64,000 nucleotides of DNA from Acinetobacter marinus. Its GTDB lineage: Bacteria; Pseudomonadota; Gammaproteobacteria; Pseudomonadales; Moraxellaceae. The DNA is taken from positions 62,001 through 126,000 of the forward strand of contig NZ_FMYK01000002.1 of assembly GCF_900096915.1 (NCBI RefSeq), written 5' to 3'. Positions 55,811-64,000 of this stretch are shown here, one piece after another (within the stretch, counting starts at the first letter, position 1; the number at the start of each line of letters is the position of its first letter). The notes under the pieces are model-generated. The model did not search any database, was not told the DNA's origin, and saw only the letters and a program-made list of their open reading frames with translations. Position numbers and translations under genes: made by a program.

Positions 55811-56929
55811 ATGCTGTTATGGCTTTTTGAACTCTTGGCGAATTATCACGATTCTTTCCAAGTATTCCGTTATTTGACTTTACGTGCGCTACTGAGTGTT
55901 TTAACGGCATTGGGGATCGGTCTATTGCTTGGGCCCGTCATGATCCGTAAGTTGCGTGCATTGAAATACGGGCAGGCGGTGAGTAGCTTTGCCCCTGAAA
56001 ACCATGCAGCAAAAATGGGCACGCCAACCATGGGCGGTGTGTTGATTTTGATGTCTATCGGCATTAGCACGCTACTTTGGGCGGATTTAAGCAATCCCTA
56101 TGTGTGGATTGTGCTTGGGGTGATGGTGATCTTCGGTGCGGTCGGCTGGGCGGATGACTGGATTAAAATCCGTTATAAAGACAATGCTGGCTTACCTGCA
56201 CGCAAGAAATTCTTTTGGACTTCTGTCGGCTCGTTGGGTGCAGGCATTGGCTTGTATTGTATTGCGCAGATGCAATCTGATCCTGTGATTACTTCGAATA
56301 TGCTGGATTTGCTGGTGCCGTTCTTTAAAAATCTCAGCATTCCATTTTCTGTGATTCCATTTGGTATCGCCTTTATTATCTTTACCTATTTGGTGATCAA
56401 TGGTGCATCCAATGCGGTAAATTTGACCGATGGTTTAGATGGCTTGGCGATCATGCCGATCGTGCTTGTTGCGGCTGGTTTAGGCGTATTTGCGTATTTG
56501 GCGGGTGATATACGCTTTGCCAATTATTTGCATATTCCTTATGTCAAATATACCTCCGAGCTGGTGGTCATCTGTGCGGCGATGATTGGCGCAGGACTGG
56601 CATTCTTGTGGTACAACGCTCATCCTGCACAAGTGTTTATGGGCGATGTTGGAGCGCTATCGCTTGGTGCGATGTTGGGTACGATTGCGGTGATGGTACG
56701 TCAAGAGATCGTTTTTGCGATCATGGGCGGTGTATTTGTTATGGAAGCGATTTCAGTGTTCTTGCAAATTGGTTCACTGCGGATGCGCAATAAACGGGTT
56801 TTTCTGATGGCGCCATTGCATCACCATTATGAAAAACAAGGCTGGAAAGAAACTCAAGTGGTGATTCGCTTTTGGATTATTACCATCATATTAGTTGTCT
56901 TGGGTTTGATGACGTTAAAATTACGTTAA
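55811..56929 (+). CDS. mraY: Phospho-MurNAc-pentapeptide transferase MraY
   Basis: It forms lipid I on undecaprenyl phosphate in the inner membrane. It is 372 residues with ten helices. Family motifs are [48 protein letters not shown] with the catalytic Asp residues, and [27 protein letters not shown]. In many relatives murD-ftsW-murG-murC follow; here the cluster stops with a terminator at 56948. Confidence 0.97.
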   Translation: MLLWLFELLANYHDSFQVFRYLTLRALLSVLTALGIGLLLGPVMIRKLRALKYGQAVSSFAPENHAAKMGTPTMGGVLILMSIGISTLLWADLSNPYVWIVLGVMVIFGAVGWADDWIKIRYKDNAGLPARKKFFWTSVGSLGAGIGLYCIAQMQSDPVITSNMLDLLVPFFKNLSIPFSVIPFGIAFIIFTYLVINGASNAVNLTDGLDGLAIMPIVLVAAGLGVFAYLAGDIRFANYLHIPYVKYTSELVVICAAMIGAGLAFLWYNAHPAQVFMGDVGALSLGAMLGTIAVMVRQEIVFAIMGGVFVMEAISVFLQIGSLRMRNKRVFLMAPLHHHYEKQGWKETQVVIRFWIITIILVVLGLMTLKLR

Positions 56930-56947
56930 ACAATTTCTATTTAAATG

Positions 56948-56969
56948 AGCCAGCTACGCTGGCTTTTTT
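56948..56969 (+). terminator. Rho-independent terminator after mraY
   Basis: AGCCAGC-TAC-GCTGGCT (56948-56964), a perfect 7-bp stem with a 3-nt loop, followed by T. It ends the dcw run. Confidence 0.9.
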
Positions 56970-57002
56970 ATTTAGATCAACCGTTATTGTGGAAAGTGAA
57001 AT

Positions 57003-57842
57003 ATGTCTGAGCTGTTGATGTGTCCAATCTGCCGAGAAGCGTTGCATCTCGATGGAAAAACGTGGCAATGCGTAAATCGGCATAGTTATGACCAAGCCAA
57101 GCAAGGCTATGTCAATCTGCATGTGGTACAGCACAAACACAGCAAAAATCCTGGCGATACGCCTGAGGCAGTGGCGGCACGCCGACGCTTTTTGAGTTCA
57201 GGTACATATCAACCGCTACAGCAAGCAGTCAGTGAATTATTACACTCCATTTCAGCAAAAACGCTGTTAGACATCGGTTGTGGCGAAGGCTATTACACTC
57301 AAGCGATGGGAGGCGTTGTGCCTCAAGTGGTGGCGGTTGATATTGCCAAAAGTGCAGTACAGACCGCTGCCAAACAAGCACAACAAAGTAATGAAAATAA
57401 CAAAGCGCAAAATATCACTTGGGTAGTGGGAACAGGTGCAGTGCTTCCTGTACTTGATCAATCGATGGATGTCTGTAGCAGTCTGTTTAGTCCATTACCG
57501 AAAGCGGAAATGCTTCGGGTATTAAAGAAAAATGGTTATCTCATCATTGCCACACCTGCACCACAGCACTTATTTGCGATGCGTGACGCCTTGTTTGATG
57601 AAGTGAACGCACATGAGCCTGATAAATTCGTGACACAAATGTCACCTGAATTCTCACTGATTTCTAAGCAGATCATCACGACTGATCTCAACTTAGATCA
57701 ACAGCAATTAACAGACCTCATCGCCATGACACCTTATGCGTGGAAAGCCAAGGCGGAGAAACGACAAGCCCTAGAAGCACAGCAAACATTCCAGCTCAGT
57801 GCGTCATTTTGTTTATTTTTACTACAAAAGTGCGTAGATTAA
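57003..57842 (+). CDS. rlmA: 23S rRNA (guanine-N1)-methyltransferase RlmA-like
   Basis: An rRNA methyltransferase acting on G745 in E. coli. It is 279 residues. The N-terminal zinc finger reads LLMCPICREALHLDGKTWQCVNRHSYDQAKQGYVNL, with the Cys/His ligands. GDTPEAVAARRRFLSSGTYQPL is typical of RlmA. The SAM site is LLDIGCGEGYYTQAMG (about 90), and SSLFSPLPKAEMLRVLKKNGYLIIATPAPQHL is the middle motif. It stands between mraY and an ion-channel-like gene. Confidence 0.9.
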   Translation: MSELLMCPICREALHLDGKTWQCVNRHSYDQAKQGYVNLHVVQHKHSKNPGDTPEAVAARRRFLSSGTYQPLQQAVSELLHSISAKTLLDIGCGEGYYTQAMGGVVPQVVAVDIAKSAVQTAAKQAQQSNENNKAQNITWVVGTGAVLPVLDQSMDVCSSLFSPLPKAEMLRVLKKNGYLIIATPAPQHLFAMRDALFDEVNAHEPDKFVTQMSPEFSLISKQIITTDLNLDQQQLTDLIAMTPYAWKAKAEKRQALEAQQTFQLSASFCLFLLQKCVD

Positions 57843-57885
57843 ACGCTCAGGTTTTTATCGATATTCTTGGGAAAGTGCGGTAGTC

Positions 57886-58551
57886 ATGCTTAAATTTTTG
57901 CAAAGTTTTAAAAGTTTACCGTCAGCTTGGCTACTCGCTGTGCAATTGCTGATGTTGTTTACCGCACCCTTAACCCACCAAATTTTCAATCACAATGCGT
58001 TTGCGTGGTTTTTAGGCACTTTGGCATTGCTCATGGTGGCGCAGATTATTCGAGTCACGGCGATGTATACCGTGGTCGGCATGCTCTGCGTGATTCCTGC
58101 ATTGCTGTTGTCGCTAGTCGTGATGCTCGGTGCGGATTCCCCAAGTATCTTGATTACAGCGCATTTGTTTGAAGCGGCGGCTTATCTTTGTGCGGCTTAT
58201 GGTCTGACTCGCTATATGTTCGATGATCGCTATCTGACTCGGGATGAGCTGTTTGCGGCGGCAAGTGTGTTTACGCTGTTGGTGTGGGCGTTTGCCTTTA
58301 TGTACAGTGCCTGTCAGCTTTGGGATATGAATAGTTTTAATCTGGAAAATGGTCAAGCACGCTCTTGGGTGGACTTGATGTTTATTAGTTTTAGCGTACA
58401 AACGGGCACAGGTCTCAGCGACATCGTGCCACAAAGTGATCTGGCACGGGTGCTGGTATCGTTGCAGATGTTTGGCGCAGTGATGTATTTGGCGTTGATC
58501 GTTTCTCGATTGATTGCCTTACAATATATTCGTCATGTGCCTAAAAAATAA
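57886..58551 (+). CDS. Ion-channel-like membrane protein with altered filter
   Basis: A 221-residue membrane protein with about six hydrophobic segments. The last pair flanks a pore-like loop: FISFSVQTGTGLSDIVPQSDLARVLVSLQMFGAVMYLALIVSRLIAL. This aligns with the two-helix potassium channel pore (Ion_trans_2), in which the filter is usually TVGYGD. Here it reads GTGLSD (about residue 175). It is thus either a channel of changed selectivity or a non-conducting relative. It follows rlmA by 43 nt and may be cotranscribed. The convergent gene at 58558 begins its 3' end 6 nt away. Confidence 0.7.
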   Translation: MLKFLQSFKSLPSAWLLAVQLLMLFTAPLTHQIFNHNAFAWFLGTLALLMVAQIIRVTAMYTVVGMLCVIPALLLSLVVMLGADSPSILITAHLFEAAAYLCAAYGLTRYMFDDRYLTRDELFAAASVFTLLVWAFAFMYSACQLWDMNSFNLENGQARSWVDLMFISFSVQTGTGLSDIVPQSDLARVLVSLQMFGAVMYLALIVSRLIALQYIRHVPKK

Positions 58552-58557
58552 AAAACT

Positions 58558-59226
58558 TTATTTCGCATCCTGTTGCTGTGACAGGATCAATTCAATTTCT
58601 TCTTGTGCCGCCGCTTGAAGTTTGGTTTTGAGCTGTTGCAAAGTTTGCTCGATATAAAATTCCGCTTCAAGTTCTAAGCGAGTGCGTAAGTCTTGATGTT
58701 CAGTTATTTCTGGTACAGGCGCATGTTGTTCAGCCACTGCTGATGTCACGGCATGATTTTCACTGCGGTTAAATTGCTTAATCTTTTGCGTATCAAATTT
58801 TCGTTGATTGTCAAAGTTTGAGGTATGACTTTGTTGCTGAAGCTCTTGGGCAAGTTGTTGTAAATAGGCATCTTGATGCTGTGCTTGGCGTTGCTCTTGA
58901 GCTTCGAGTTCTGCCACTTGTTTGGCTTCGAGCGCACGCTTTTCGGCGAGCGCTTGTTCAAGTTCGGCTTGGCGCTGACGTTTGCGCTGTTCGGCAAGCC
59001 TTGCTTGTTCGGCTAAAATTTGTTGTTTGAGATCAGCATAGGCACGTTCGATAATTTTTTTATTTTTTTGCTGTAAAACAGCATCTTGATACTGCCATTT
59101 GGTGATATGCTCATTTGAGTTGAGTAGATCGCAGATGTGATTGAGCTCATCAGAAAATGTTTGGCGAACGGCTTCAGGTGTGGCGAGCCAACGTTGTGTA
59201 AAGTTTTCACCGACATTCAGTGCCAC
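58558..59226 (-). CDS. Unknown coiled-coil protein
   Basis: A 222-residue soluble protein with a GTG start at 59226 and GAGGAG upstream. The N-terminal part (FTQRWLATPEAVRQTFSDELNHICDLLNSN) is helical. Residues about 60-130 are a highly charged Glu/Gln/Ala/Arg coiled coil (EQARLAEQRKRQRQAELEQALAEKRALEA...). The C-terminal part includes a second helix pair (LRTRLELEAEFYIEQTLQQLKTKLQAAAQEEIELIL). It follows holC on the minus strand by 43 nt. No known family recognised. Confidence 0.7.
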   Translation of the reverse strand: MALNVGENFTQRWLATPEAVRQTFSDELNHICDLLNSNEHITKWQYQDAVLQQKNKKIIERAYADLKQQILAEQARLAEQRKRQRQAELEQALAEKRALEAKQVAELEAQEQRQAQHQDAYLQQLAQELQQQSHTSNFDNQRKFDTQKIKQFNRSENHAVTSAVAEQHAPVPEITEHQDLRTRLELEAEFYIEQTLQQLKTKLQAAAQEEIELILSQQQDAK

Positions 59227-59269
59227 GATCGACTCCTCGATGTTTGATCATTTAAAAATAAAAAAGCGC

Positions 59270-59716
59270 TTAAATCTTATGTACCGCAGGCTCAACATCA
59301 CTCGCCCGATAGGCTTTAAATACTTGGCGGGACAAGATTTTTTCATCTTCATTATGCCCGACTATTTCGATTAAATGTAGTGTGCCGTGCTTGATTTCTG
59401 TTAAATCCAAAGCCTGCCCTGTGAGATTGATGCAGACTTCACTGTGTCTAGGCGGTGGATCACAACTGATCAGAATCGGTGTGTTTGACCGCTGATGTGC
59501 TACATCGCTTGTACTTTTTGCATTATCAATTAGAAGATGTGGCACAAAACTGCTTGGCGCAAAAGTCCAAAGCTGATCGTCTAACTGCTGTGCTTGCGCA
59601 ACATCACGACAATAAATCCAAATCGGATGCTTGGTATAAATTTGCTGACACAAACGACAGACCACCTCGGTCTGCGTTTGCGACGATTTTTCAACCAAGT
59701 AAAAACTAATTTTCAT
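59270..59716 (-). CDS. holC: DNA polymerase III chi subunit
   Basis: A clamp-loader accessory subunit that binds SSB and psi. It is 148 residues. It has the HolC start ISFYLVEKSSQTQTEVVCRLCQQIYTKHPIWIYCRDVAQAQQLDDQLWTFAPSSFVPH and the middle strand NTPILISCDPPPRHSEVCINLT. It lies 15 nt after pepA on the same strand, the pepA-holC order known in many gamma-proteobacteria. Confidence 0.92.
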   Translation of the reverse strand: MKISFYLVEKSSQTQTEVVCRLCQQIYTKHPIWIYCRDVAQAQQLDDQLWTFAPSSFVPHLLIDNAKSTSDVAHQRSNTPILISCDPPPRHSEVCINLTGQALDLTEIKHGTLHLIEIVGHNEDEKILSRQVFKAYRASDVEPAVHKI

Positions 59717-59731
59717 GCAATTCTTACAGTC

Positions 59732-61189
59732 TTAATTACTGACACGGTTGACAAGGAATTGCATCAATAGTGGGACAGGACGACCTGTTGCGCCTTTTTG
59801 TGCACCTGAAAGCCACGCTGTACCTGCAATGTCTAAGTGCGCCCAACGATAGTCACGGGTAAAGCGTTGCAAGAAGCACGCCGCAGTGATCGCACCACCA
59901 TAAGGCCCGCCGATATTACCCATATCTGCAAAAGGCGAATCTAACAATTCTTGATAATCATCCATCACTGGTAAGCGCCATACACGGTCAAAGGACTGCT
60001 CACCCGCATCAATCAAGTCTTGAGAAAGCGCATTATCAGGACTAAATAGACCTGAAAGCACTTTACCCAATGCTACTACGCATGCGCCTGTAAGTGTTGC
60101 AATATCAATCACCAGTTCAGGCTCATAACGTGCGATATAGGTCAAAGTATCACACAGCACTAGGCGACCTTCGGCATCGGTATTCAGCACTTCGACGGTT
60201 TGACCGCTCATGGTGGTGACGATATCGCCTGGGCGAGTGGCATGACCTGATGGCATATTTTCCGCGCAAGCCAGTGCACCCACCACATGAATCGGTAATT
60301 TACTTTCACACAAAGCACGCATCACGCCGAGTACCGTTGCTGCACCGCACATATCGAATTTCATTTCATCCATGGTTGCCGCAGGTTTCAGTGAAATGCC
60401 GCCTGTATCAAAAGTCACACCTTTTCCGACCAGCACCACAGGTTTTTGTGCTTGTTGAGAATTGTATTCAAGTAAAACAACACGTCCTGAACGCTCCGAA
60501 CCTTTACTCACGGCGAGAAAAGCATTCATGCCAAGATCAGCCATTTGCTGTTCATTCAGTACCTTCACGTTGAGCAAGTCTGGAAATTCACCTGCCAATT
60601 TTAACGCTTCATCTGCGAGATATTCTGGGAAGCAGACATTGCCAGGAGTGTTGCCAAGATGACGGGTGAAATGCTGACCTTTTTGAATGGCTTGCAGTAG
60701 CGTCAATTGTGCGCTATCGAGTGAAGTTTTTTCAGCAAAGAAGTTGATATTTTTTAAGGTGATTTCTGATTTTTTGGTTTTGAATTGATCATAGGCATAG
60801 TTGGCTTGGGTCAAAGCCAATGCAAATTGATAATGCAATGCTTCAGGCAAATTGCTCAGATCAATGGTGATGGTTTCAGCCAGTTTTTGTGTGGCTTTGA
60901 CGATACTTTGTGCGAGCTTTTGCAGTTTAGAACCGTTTAATTGCGCAATATCACCCAGCCCAAGTACAAAGAGTTGTGGAAAAACATCACTTTGTGCATA
61001 AACAGGCTGTAGTTGGTTGAATTTGCCTTCAAATTGGCTGAGTGCTAACCACTGTTCAAGATTGCCGATTTCACTTGCTTTAAGTTGCGATGCAATATTT
61101 TCACCATCGCCTGCTTCTTGGATGAGACGAATAACAGGTTGTGCTGTGATTTCAGCGGCTTGTAGGTCGGTTATTAAATTCAGTTTCAT
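59732..61189 (-). CDS. pepA: Leucyl aminopeptidase PepA
   Basis: A cytosolic M17 metallo-aminopeptidase; in E. coli it also binds DNA in Xer recombination at cer. It is 485 residues. The dimetal site is in [53 protein letters not shown] (about 333) is the PROSITE-type signature. [13 protein letters not shown] closes the C-terminal domain. It heads a pepA-holC transcript and is divergent from lptF. Confidence 0.96.
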   Translation of the reverse strand: MKLNLITDLQAAEITAQPVIRLIQEAGDGENIASQLKASEIGNLEQWLALSQFEGKFNQLQPVYAQSDVFPQLFVLGLGDIAQLNGSKLQKLAQSIVKATQKLAETITIDLSNLPEALHYQFALALTQANYAYDQFKTKKSEITLKNINFFAEKTSLDSAQLTLLQAIQKGQHFTRHLGNTPGNVCFPEYLADEALKLAGEFPDLLNVKVLNEQQMADLGMNAFLAVSKGSERSGRVVLLEYNSQQAQKPVVLVGKGVTFDTGGISLKPAATMDEMKFDMCGAATVLGVMRALCESKLPIHVVGALACAENMPSGHATRPGDIVTTMSGQTVEVLNTDAEGRLVLCDTLTYIARYEPELVIDIATLTGACVVALGKVLSGLFSPDNALSQDLIDAGEQSFDRVWRLPVMDDYQELLDSPFADMGNIGGPYGGAITAACFLQRFTRDYRWAHLDIAGTAWLSGAQKGATGRPVPLLMQFLVNRVSN

Positions 61190-61353
61190 AAAGTAATCAT
61201 TATCCTAAGCAGTCATTGGCTTTGATGCATGTTGTGTAAGTGGTGCAACAATATCACCATAATATACCCCTTTATTGCAGGTCTGCAAAATAGCACTCGA
61301 GCAGACATTCAGGTAAACTAGCACAATTTATTTCATAATAAAGTTTTGGGAAT

Positions 61354-62463
61354 TTGCCTTTGATTATTACCCGATATTTGGTCAAGCAAGTGGTGACAAC
61401 GTCATCTGTGGTTGTGGCATTGCTGACTTTAGTGATGCTCGGTGGTCGCTTGATCAAGTACTTTGGTGTCGCTGCGCAAGGGCGGATGGATGCAGGGATT
61501 TTATTTAGCATCATCGGCTATCGTTTGCCTGAATTTTTGACTTTAATTTTACCCTTGGGTTTTTTTGTCGGTTTAATGTTGGTCTTTGGGCGCTTGTATG
61601 TCGACCATGAAATGGCAGTACTCAATGGTAGTGGTGTTAGCCGTGGACAGCTTGGGCGAAAATTATTGCCTTTAGCCATTGTGGTCATGGCAATCCACAC
61701 TGCATTAATGCTGTGGATTGCGCCGTGGGGAAATCGTTCATTTGATCATCTGACCACCACGCAAGCGGTGCGCAGTGGCTTTGATATGGTGCGCCCAAAA
61801 GAGTTTATTTCGAGTGGTGTGTATACCATCTATGCGGGCGATTTGACTGAAGATCGGCGTAGTCTCAAAGACATTTTCTTCTATCAAAAAGCTGAAAAAG
61901 CGGGACAGCCTGATGTGATTATTCTCGCTAAAGAAGCACGTCGTGTCGCCGCAGAAAATGAAAAAGCCAGTATTGTTGATCTGTATCAAGGACGTCGTTA
62001 TAGCTTTGTCCCAGGACAGCCAAAATATCTGCAAGCCGAATTCGAAAGCTATCGCTTGCGCCTTGAACCTGAAGATGATGGTGAGGTGTCAGCACAGCGT
62101 ATCGAGTCGATGACCATGTCGCAAATTTGGAGCAAACGTCAGCAAAGTGATGTGATCATGAGCGAGTTGGGTTGGCGAATCTTTGCGCCATTCGTGATTT
62201 TATTGGCGTTGCTACTTGCAGTGCCTTTGTCTGAGGTCAGTCCACGACAAGGGCGTTATTATCGCTTATTTCCTGCGATTATGATTTTTGCCAGTTTGAT
62301 TGTCGCCATGATGGCGATCAAAACCCGCATGACTAAGGGTGAGCTGGGGATTTGGGCGTATCCTGCGATTTTAATCATCTATACTGTGGTCGGTTTAATC
62401 TTTGCCAAGAAACACAAGCTCGCACCAAAAATTAAAAAGCATTTAAATCAAGGAGCAAGCTAA
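61354..62463 (+). CDS. lptF: LPS export permease LptF
   Basis: One of two membrane subunits of the LptB2FG exporter that extracts lipopolysaccharide or lipooligosaccharide from the inner membrane. It is 369 residues. The start is TTG at 61354 (reading LPLIITRYLVKQ), with GGG seven bases upstream; no ATG fits. Three helices precede the periplasmic jellyroll (YAGDLTEDRRSLKDIFFYQ ... RRYSFVPGQPKYLQAEFESYRLRL), with three helices after it (IFAPFVILLALLLAVPLSEVSPRQGRYYRLFPAIM). The lptG start follows one base after the stop. Confidence 0.94.
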   Translation: MPLIITRYLVKQVVTTSSVVVALLTLVMLGGRLIKYFGVAAQGRMDAGILFSIIGYRLPEFLTLILPLGFFVGLMLVFGRLYVDHEMAVLNGSGVSRGQLGRKLLPLAIVVMAIHTALMLWIAPWGNRSFDHLTTTQAVRSGFDMVRPKEFISSGVYTIYAGDLTEDRRSLKDIFFYQKAEKAGQPDVIILAKEARRVAAENEKASIVDLYQGRRYSFVPGQPKYLQAEFESYRLRLEPEDDGEVSAQRIESMTMSQIWSKRQQSDVIMSELGWRIFAPFVILLALLLAVPLSEVSPRQGRYYRLFPAIMIFASLIVAMMAIKTRMTKGELGIWAYPAILIIYTVVGLIFAKKHKLAPKIKKHLNQGAS

Positions 62464-62464
62464 T

Positions 62465-63535
62465 ATGTTGTCACGTCGTATTCTTGCTCGGCATGTCATC
62501 AAGGCAACAGGTGTTGCCATGATTGGTGCAACGGCGATTTTATTGTTATTACAGATGCTCTTTGGCTATCTTGCAGAGCTTGGCGAACTCAACGAACACT
62601 ATAATGCTTGGCAGGCGTTGCTGTATATTTTGTGGGATGCGCCGAGTAAACTGCTGGAACTATTGCCGATTGGTGCATTGATCGGTGCAGTGGTCGGCTT
62701 GGGCACGATGGCATCAAATAGTGAGCTGGTGGTAATGCGTGCCTCAGGTGTGAGTCTGTGGCGGATCGTCGGCTGGGTGATTCGTCCTGCATTATTATTG
62801 ATCGTATTGTCTTTTGCGCTGAGTGAATGGGTGATCCCTTATACCCATGAGCAAGCCAAAGCGGTGCAAAAAGAAAACTATAGCGCGTCCTTGGGGGAGG
62901 TGCGTGGCTATTGGACACGAGAAGGACAGCGTTTTGTGCATATTGATTATGCCAATGCGGGTGGACATTTGCGTGATGTGCAAGTGATTGACTTCGATGA
63001 TAATTATCGAATCGTTTCCACCATTAATGCTGACGAAGGGCAGTTTAAACAGAATCAAAACTGGACGCTTTCAGGCATTGAGCAAGTCGATATTTTTCCG
63101 ATGGGTGAAGCACAGCAAACTACCCGTGCCGCAGAAAATTTGCCATTGGCGTTACAGCCGAAATATGTGCATATGGTCACGGTCAATCCTGAGGATTTGG
63201 CACCAAGCCAGTTGATTAGTTTTATGAGCTATATGCAAGAATATAGCCAAGTGCCGAAGAAATATGAGCTGGCTTTTTGGAAAAAACTAGCATCGCCTTT
63301 GGCATTGATTGCTTTGGTGGTGATTGCGTGCTCATTTATTTTTGGACCATTACGACAGCAATCGATGGGTTTTCGTCTGGTGATTTCGCTATTTGTTGGT
63401 TTGGGCTTTTATTATTTGCAGGATTTTTTGGGCTATGCCAGCCTGATCTATAGTCCATCGGCGGCGTGGTTTGTGCTTGTGCCAATTTTCTTAATTTTAG
63501 GCGCAGGTGCGGTGCTATTACATCGCATGCGTTAA
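62465..63535 (+). CDS. lptG: LPS export permease LptG
   Basis: The partner of LptF in the exporter. It is 356 residues. AAGGAGCAAGCTAAT precedes the ATG. Helices ATAILLLLQMLFGYLAEL and LLELLPIGALIGAVVGLGTMASNSELVVMRASGVSLWRIV form the first membrane part, where SELVVMRASG is conserved. The jellyroll (GEVRGYWTREGQRFVHIDYA) and the C-terminal helices (LALIALVVIACSFIFGPLRQQSMGFRLVISLFVGLGFYYLQD) follow. It is cotranscribed with lptF. Confidence 0.95.
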   Translation: MLSRRILARHVIKATGVAMIGATAILLLLQMLFGYLAELGELNEHYNAWQALLYILWDAPSKLLELLPIGALIGAVVGLGTMASNSELVVMRASGVSLWRIVGWVIRPALLLIVLSFALSEWVIPYTHEQAKAVQKENYSASLGEVRGYWTREGQRFVHIDYANAGGHLRDVQVIDFDDNYRIVSTINADEGQFKQNQNWTLSGIEQVDIFPMGEAQQTTRAAENLPLALQPKYVHMVTVNPEDLAPSQLISFMSYMQEYSQVPKKYELAFWKKLASPLALIALVVIACSFIFGPLRQQSMGFRLVISLFVGLGFYYLQDFLGYASLIYSPSAAWFVLVPIFLILGAGAVLLHRMR

Positions 63536-63633
63536 ATATTTGGTTTAGTATCGTTGAAGTTTAATCTAGATAATGTTATTTATATTTAATTATGAATTTA
63601 AATAATTAATTATTTTGGATTAAGCGCTGAGTC

Positions 63634-63804
63634 ATGACTGTATTTTTAATTGTAATCAATGTGTTATTTATTGCCATTCTGGCATGTTTAATTAAACCAA
63701 GTTTTGCTGCGAAATATAACAATGGCAATCCGCCATCTCGCTGGATCTTTTTTATTCTTTTATTGATTGTCGTTGCTATTCGGAATGCTGTAGTGGGTCT
63801 TTAG
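63634..63804 (+). CDS. Small membrane protein, 56 residues
   Basis: ATG at 63634 opens MTVFLIVINVLFIAILACL, a first membrane helix. A short polar loop follows (IKPSFAAKYNNGNPPSR) and then a second helix (WIFFILLLIVVAIRNAVVGL), ending at TAG 63804. Codon use and clean two-helix topology suggest a real gene. The ribosome site is weak (no clear GGAG). It follows lptG by 98 nt. Function unknown. Confidence 0.6.
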   Translation: MTVFLIVINVLFIAILACLIKPSFAAKYNNGNPPSRWIFFILLLIVVAIRNAVVGL

Positions 63805-63967
63805 TCTTTAAATATCAGTGATATGCTGACATTTAAAATGTGTGAAGTGCTGTGCAAGCTGTTTTAGCCGTGGTTAAGCTAAAGGTGAGATCAGGGTGAT
63901 GCATAGATTTACCCCGTAATTTTGAGTAAAATTATCTCACTTTTGAATTAGAACCTGAGATGAAGCA

Positions 63968-64000
63968 ATGACGGATGTAGCAACGCATAAAATTCCCCAC
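63968..64000 (+). CDS. Start of a gene cut by the window edge
   Basis: ATG at 63968 with GAGATGA about seven bases upstream opens a frame reading MTDVATHKIPH to the window end. Eleven codons are too few to name it. A promoter would fit in the 163 nt after the small membrane protein. Confidence 0.45.
   Translation, partial: MTDVATHKIPH

Overview
The window is ordinary chromosome from a gamma-proteobacterium, most likely Acinetobacter (Moraxellaceae). Three things point there: the gene orders xerD-dsbC-hom, dapA-bamC-purC, pepA-holC and rsmH-ftsL-ftsI-murE-murF-mraY; a lipoprotein-type DsbC and a FeoB of about 620 residues; and intergenic repeats that I associate from memory with that genus. 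I see no rRNA, tRNA, CRISPR array, prophage, transposase or complete insertion sequence. The assignment comes from reading the translations, not from a database search.

Layout. 1-3434 (minus): homoserine dehydrogenase (runs off the left edge), DsbC, XerD. 3819-6280 (plus): FeoA, FeoB and a small Cys-rich membrane protein for ferrous iron uptake. 6416-12933 (plus): a CzcI-CzcC-CzcB-CzcA tripartite metal efflux operon. 13303-14442: a CadR-like MerR regulator, divergent from a cation diffusion facilitator; the promoter between them has the 19-bp spacer typical of MerR control. 14732-22361: an acetate-uptake module with a LuxR-type response regulator, an unknown gene, a sodium/solute-symporter-fused hybrid histidine kinase (CrbS/MxtR type), a DUF485 protein and the acetate permease ActP. 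22476-25783: a leucine-rich-repeat protein and a TonB-dependent siderophore receptor behind a Fur-like box. 25882-28175 (minus): dapA, bamC, purC. 28528-32214: DoxX, DUF445 and two orphan genes, with a MITE-like element and several short repeats. 32245-34029 (minus): the YifB/ComM ATPase and UbiK. 34257-36089: PII protein and AmtB behind a sigma-54-type promoter. 36242-41064: uvrC, a thioesterase, pgsA and an unknown propeller-like protein. 41109-43980 (minus): ruvX, algH/yqgE, recN. 44272-49166: DUF805 protein, sstT, a secreted unknown, ilvD. 49439-56929: the division and cell-wall (dcw) cluster, ending at mraY. 57003-61189: rlmA, an ion-channel-like protein, a coiled-coil protein, holC, pepA. 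61354-63535: lptF-lptG. The right end holds a 56-residue membrane peptide and the first codons of another gene.

Taken together, the window covers metal homeostasis (Feo, Czc, CadR/CDF, TonB receptor), carbon and nitrogen uptake sensing (Crb/ActP, PII/AmtB) and envelope construction (dcw, BamC, LptFG, PgsA). I do not see a clear new multi-gene system. The observations most worth checking are a two-helix channel with a degenerate selectivity filter, a pilin-like tail on a DUF805 protein, an unknown gene lodged between the two halves of the acetate two-component system, a short ORF with a good ribosome site upstream of feoA, and several repeat elements (2321-2491, 12975-13302, 28977-29134, plus short tandem repeats around 31300-32251).
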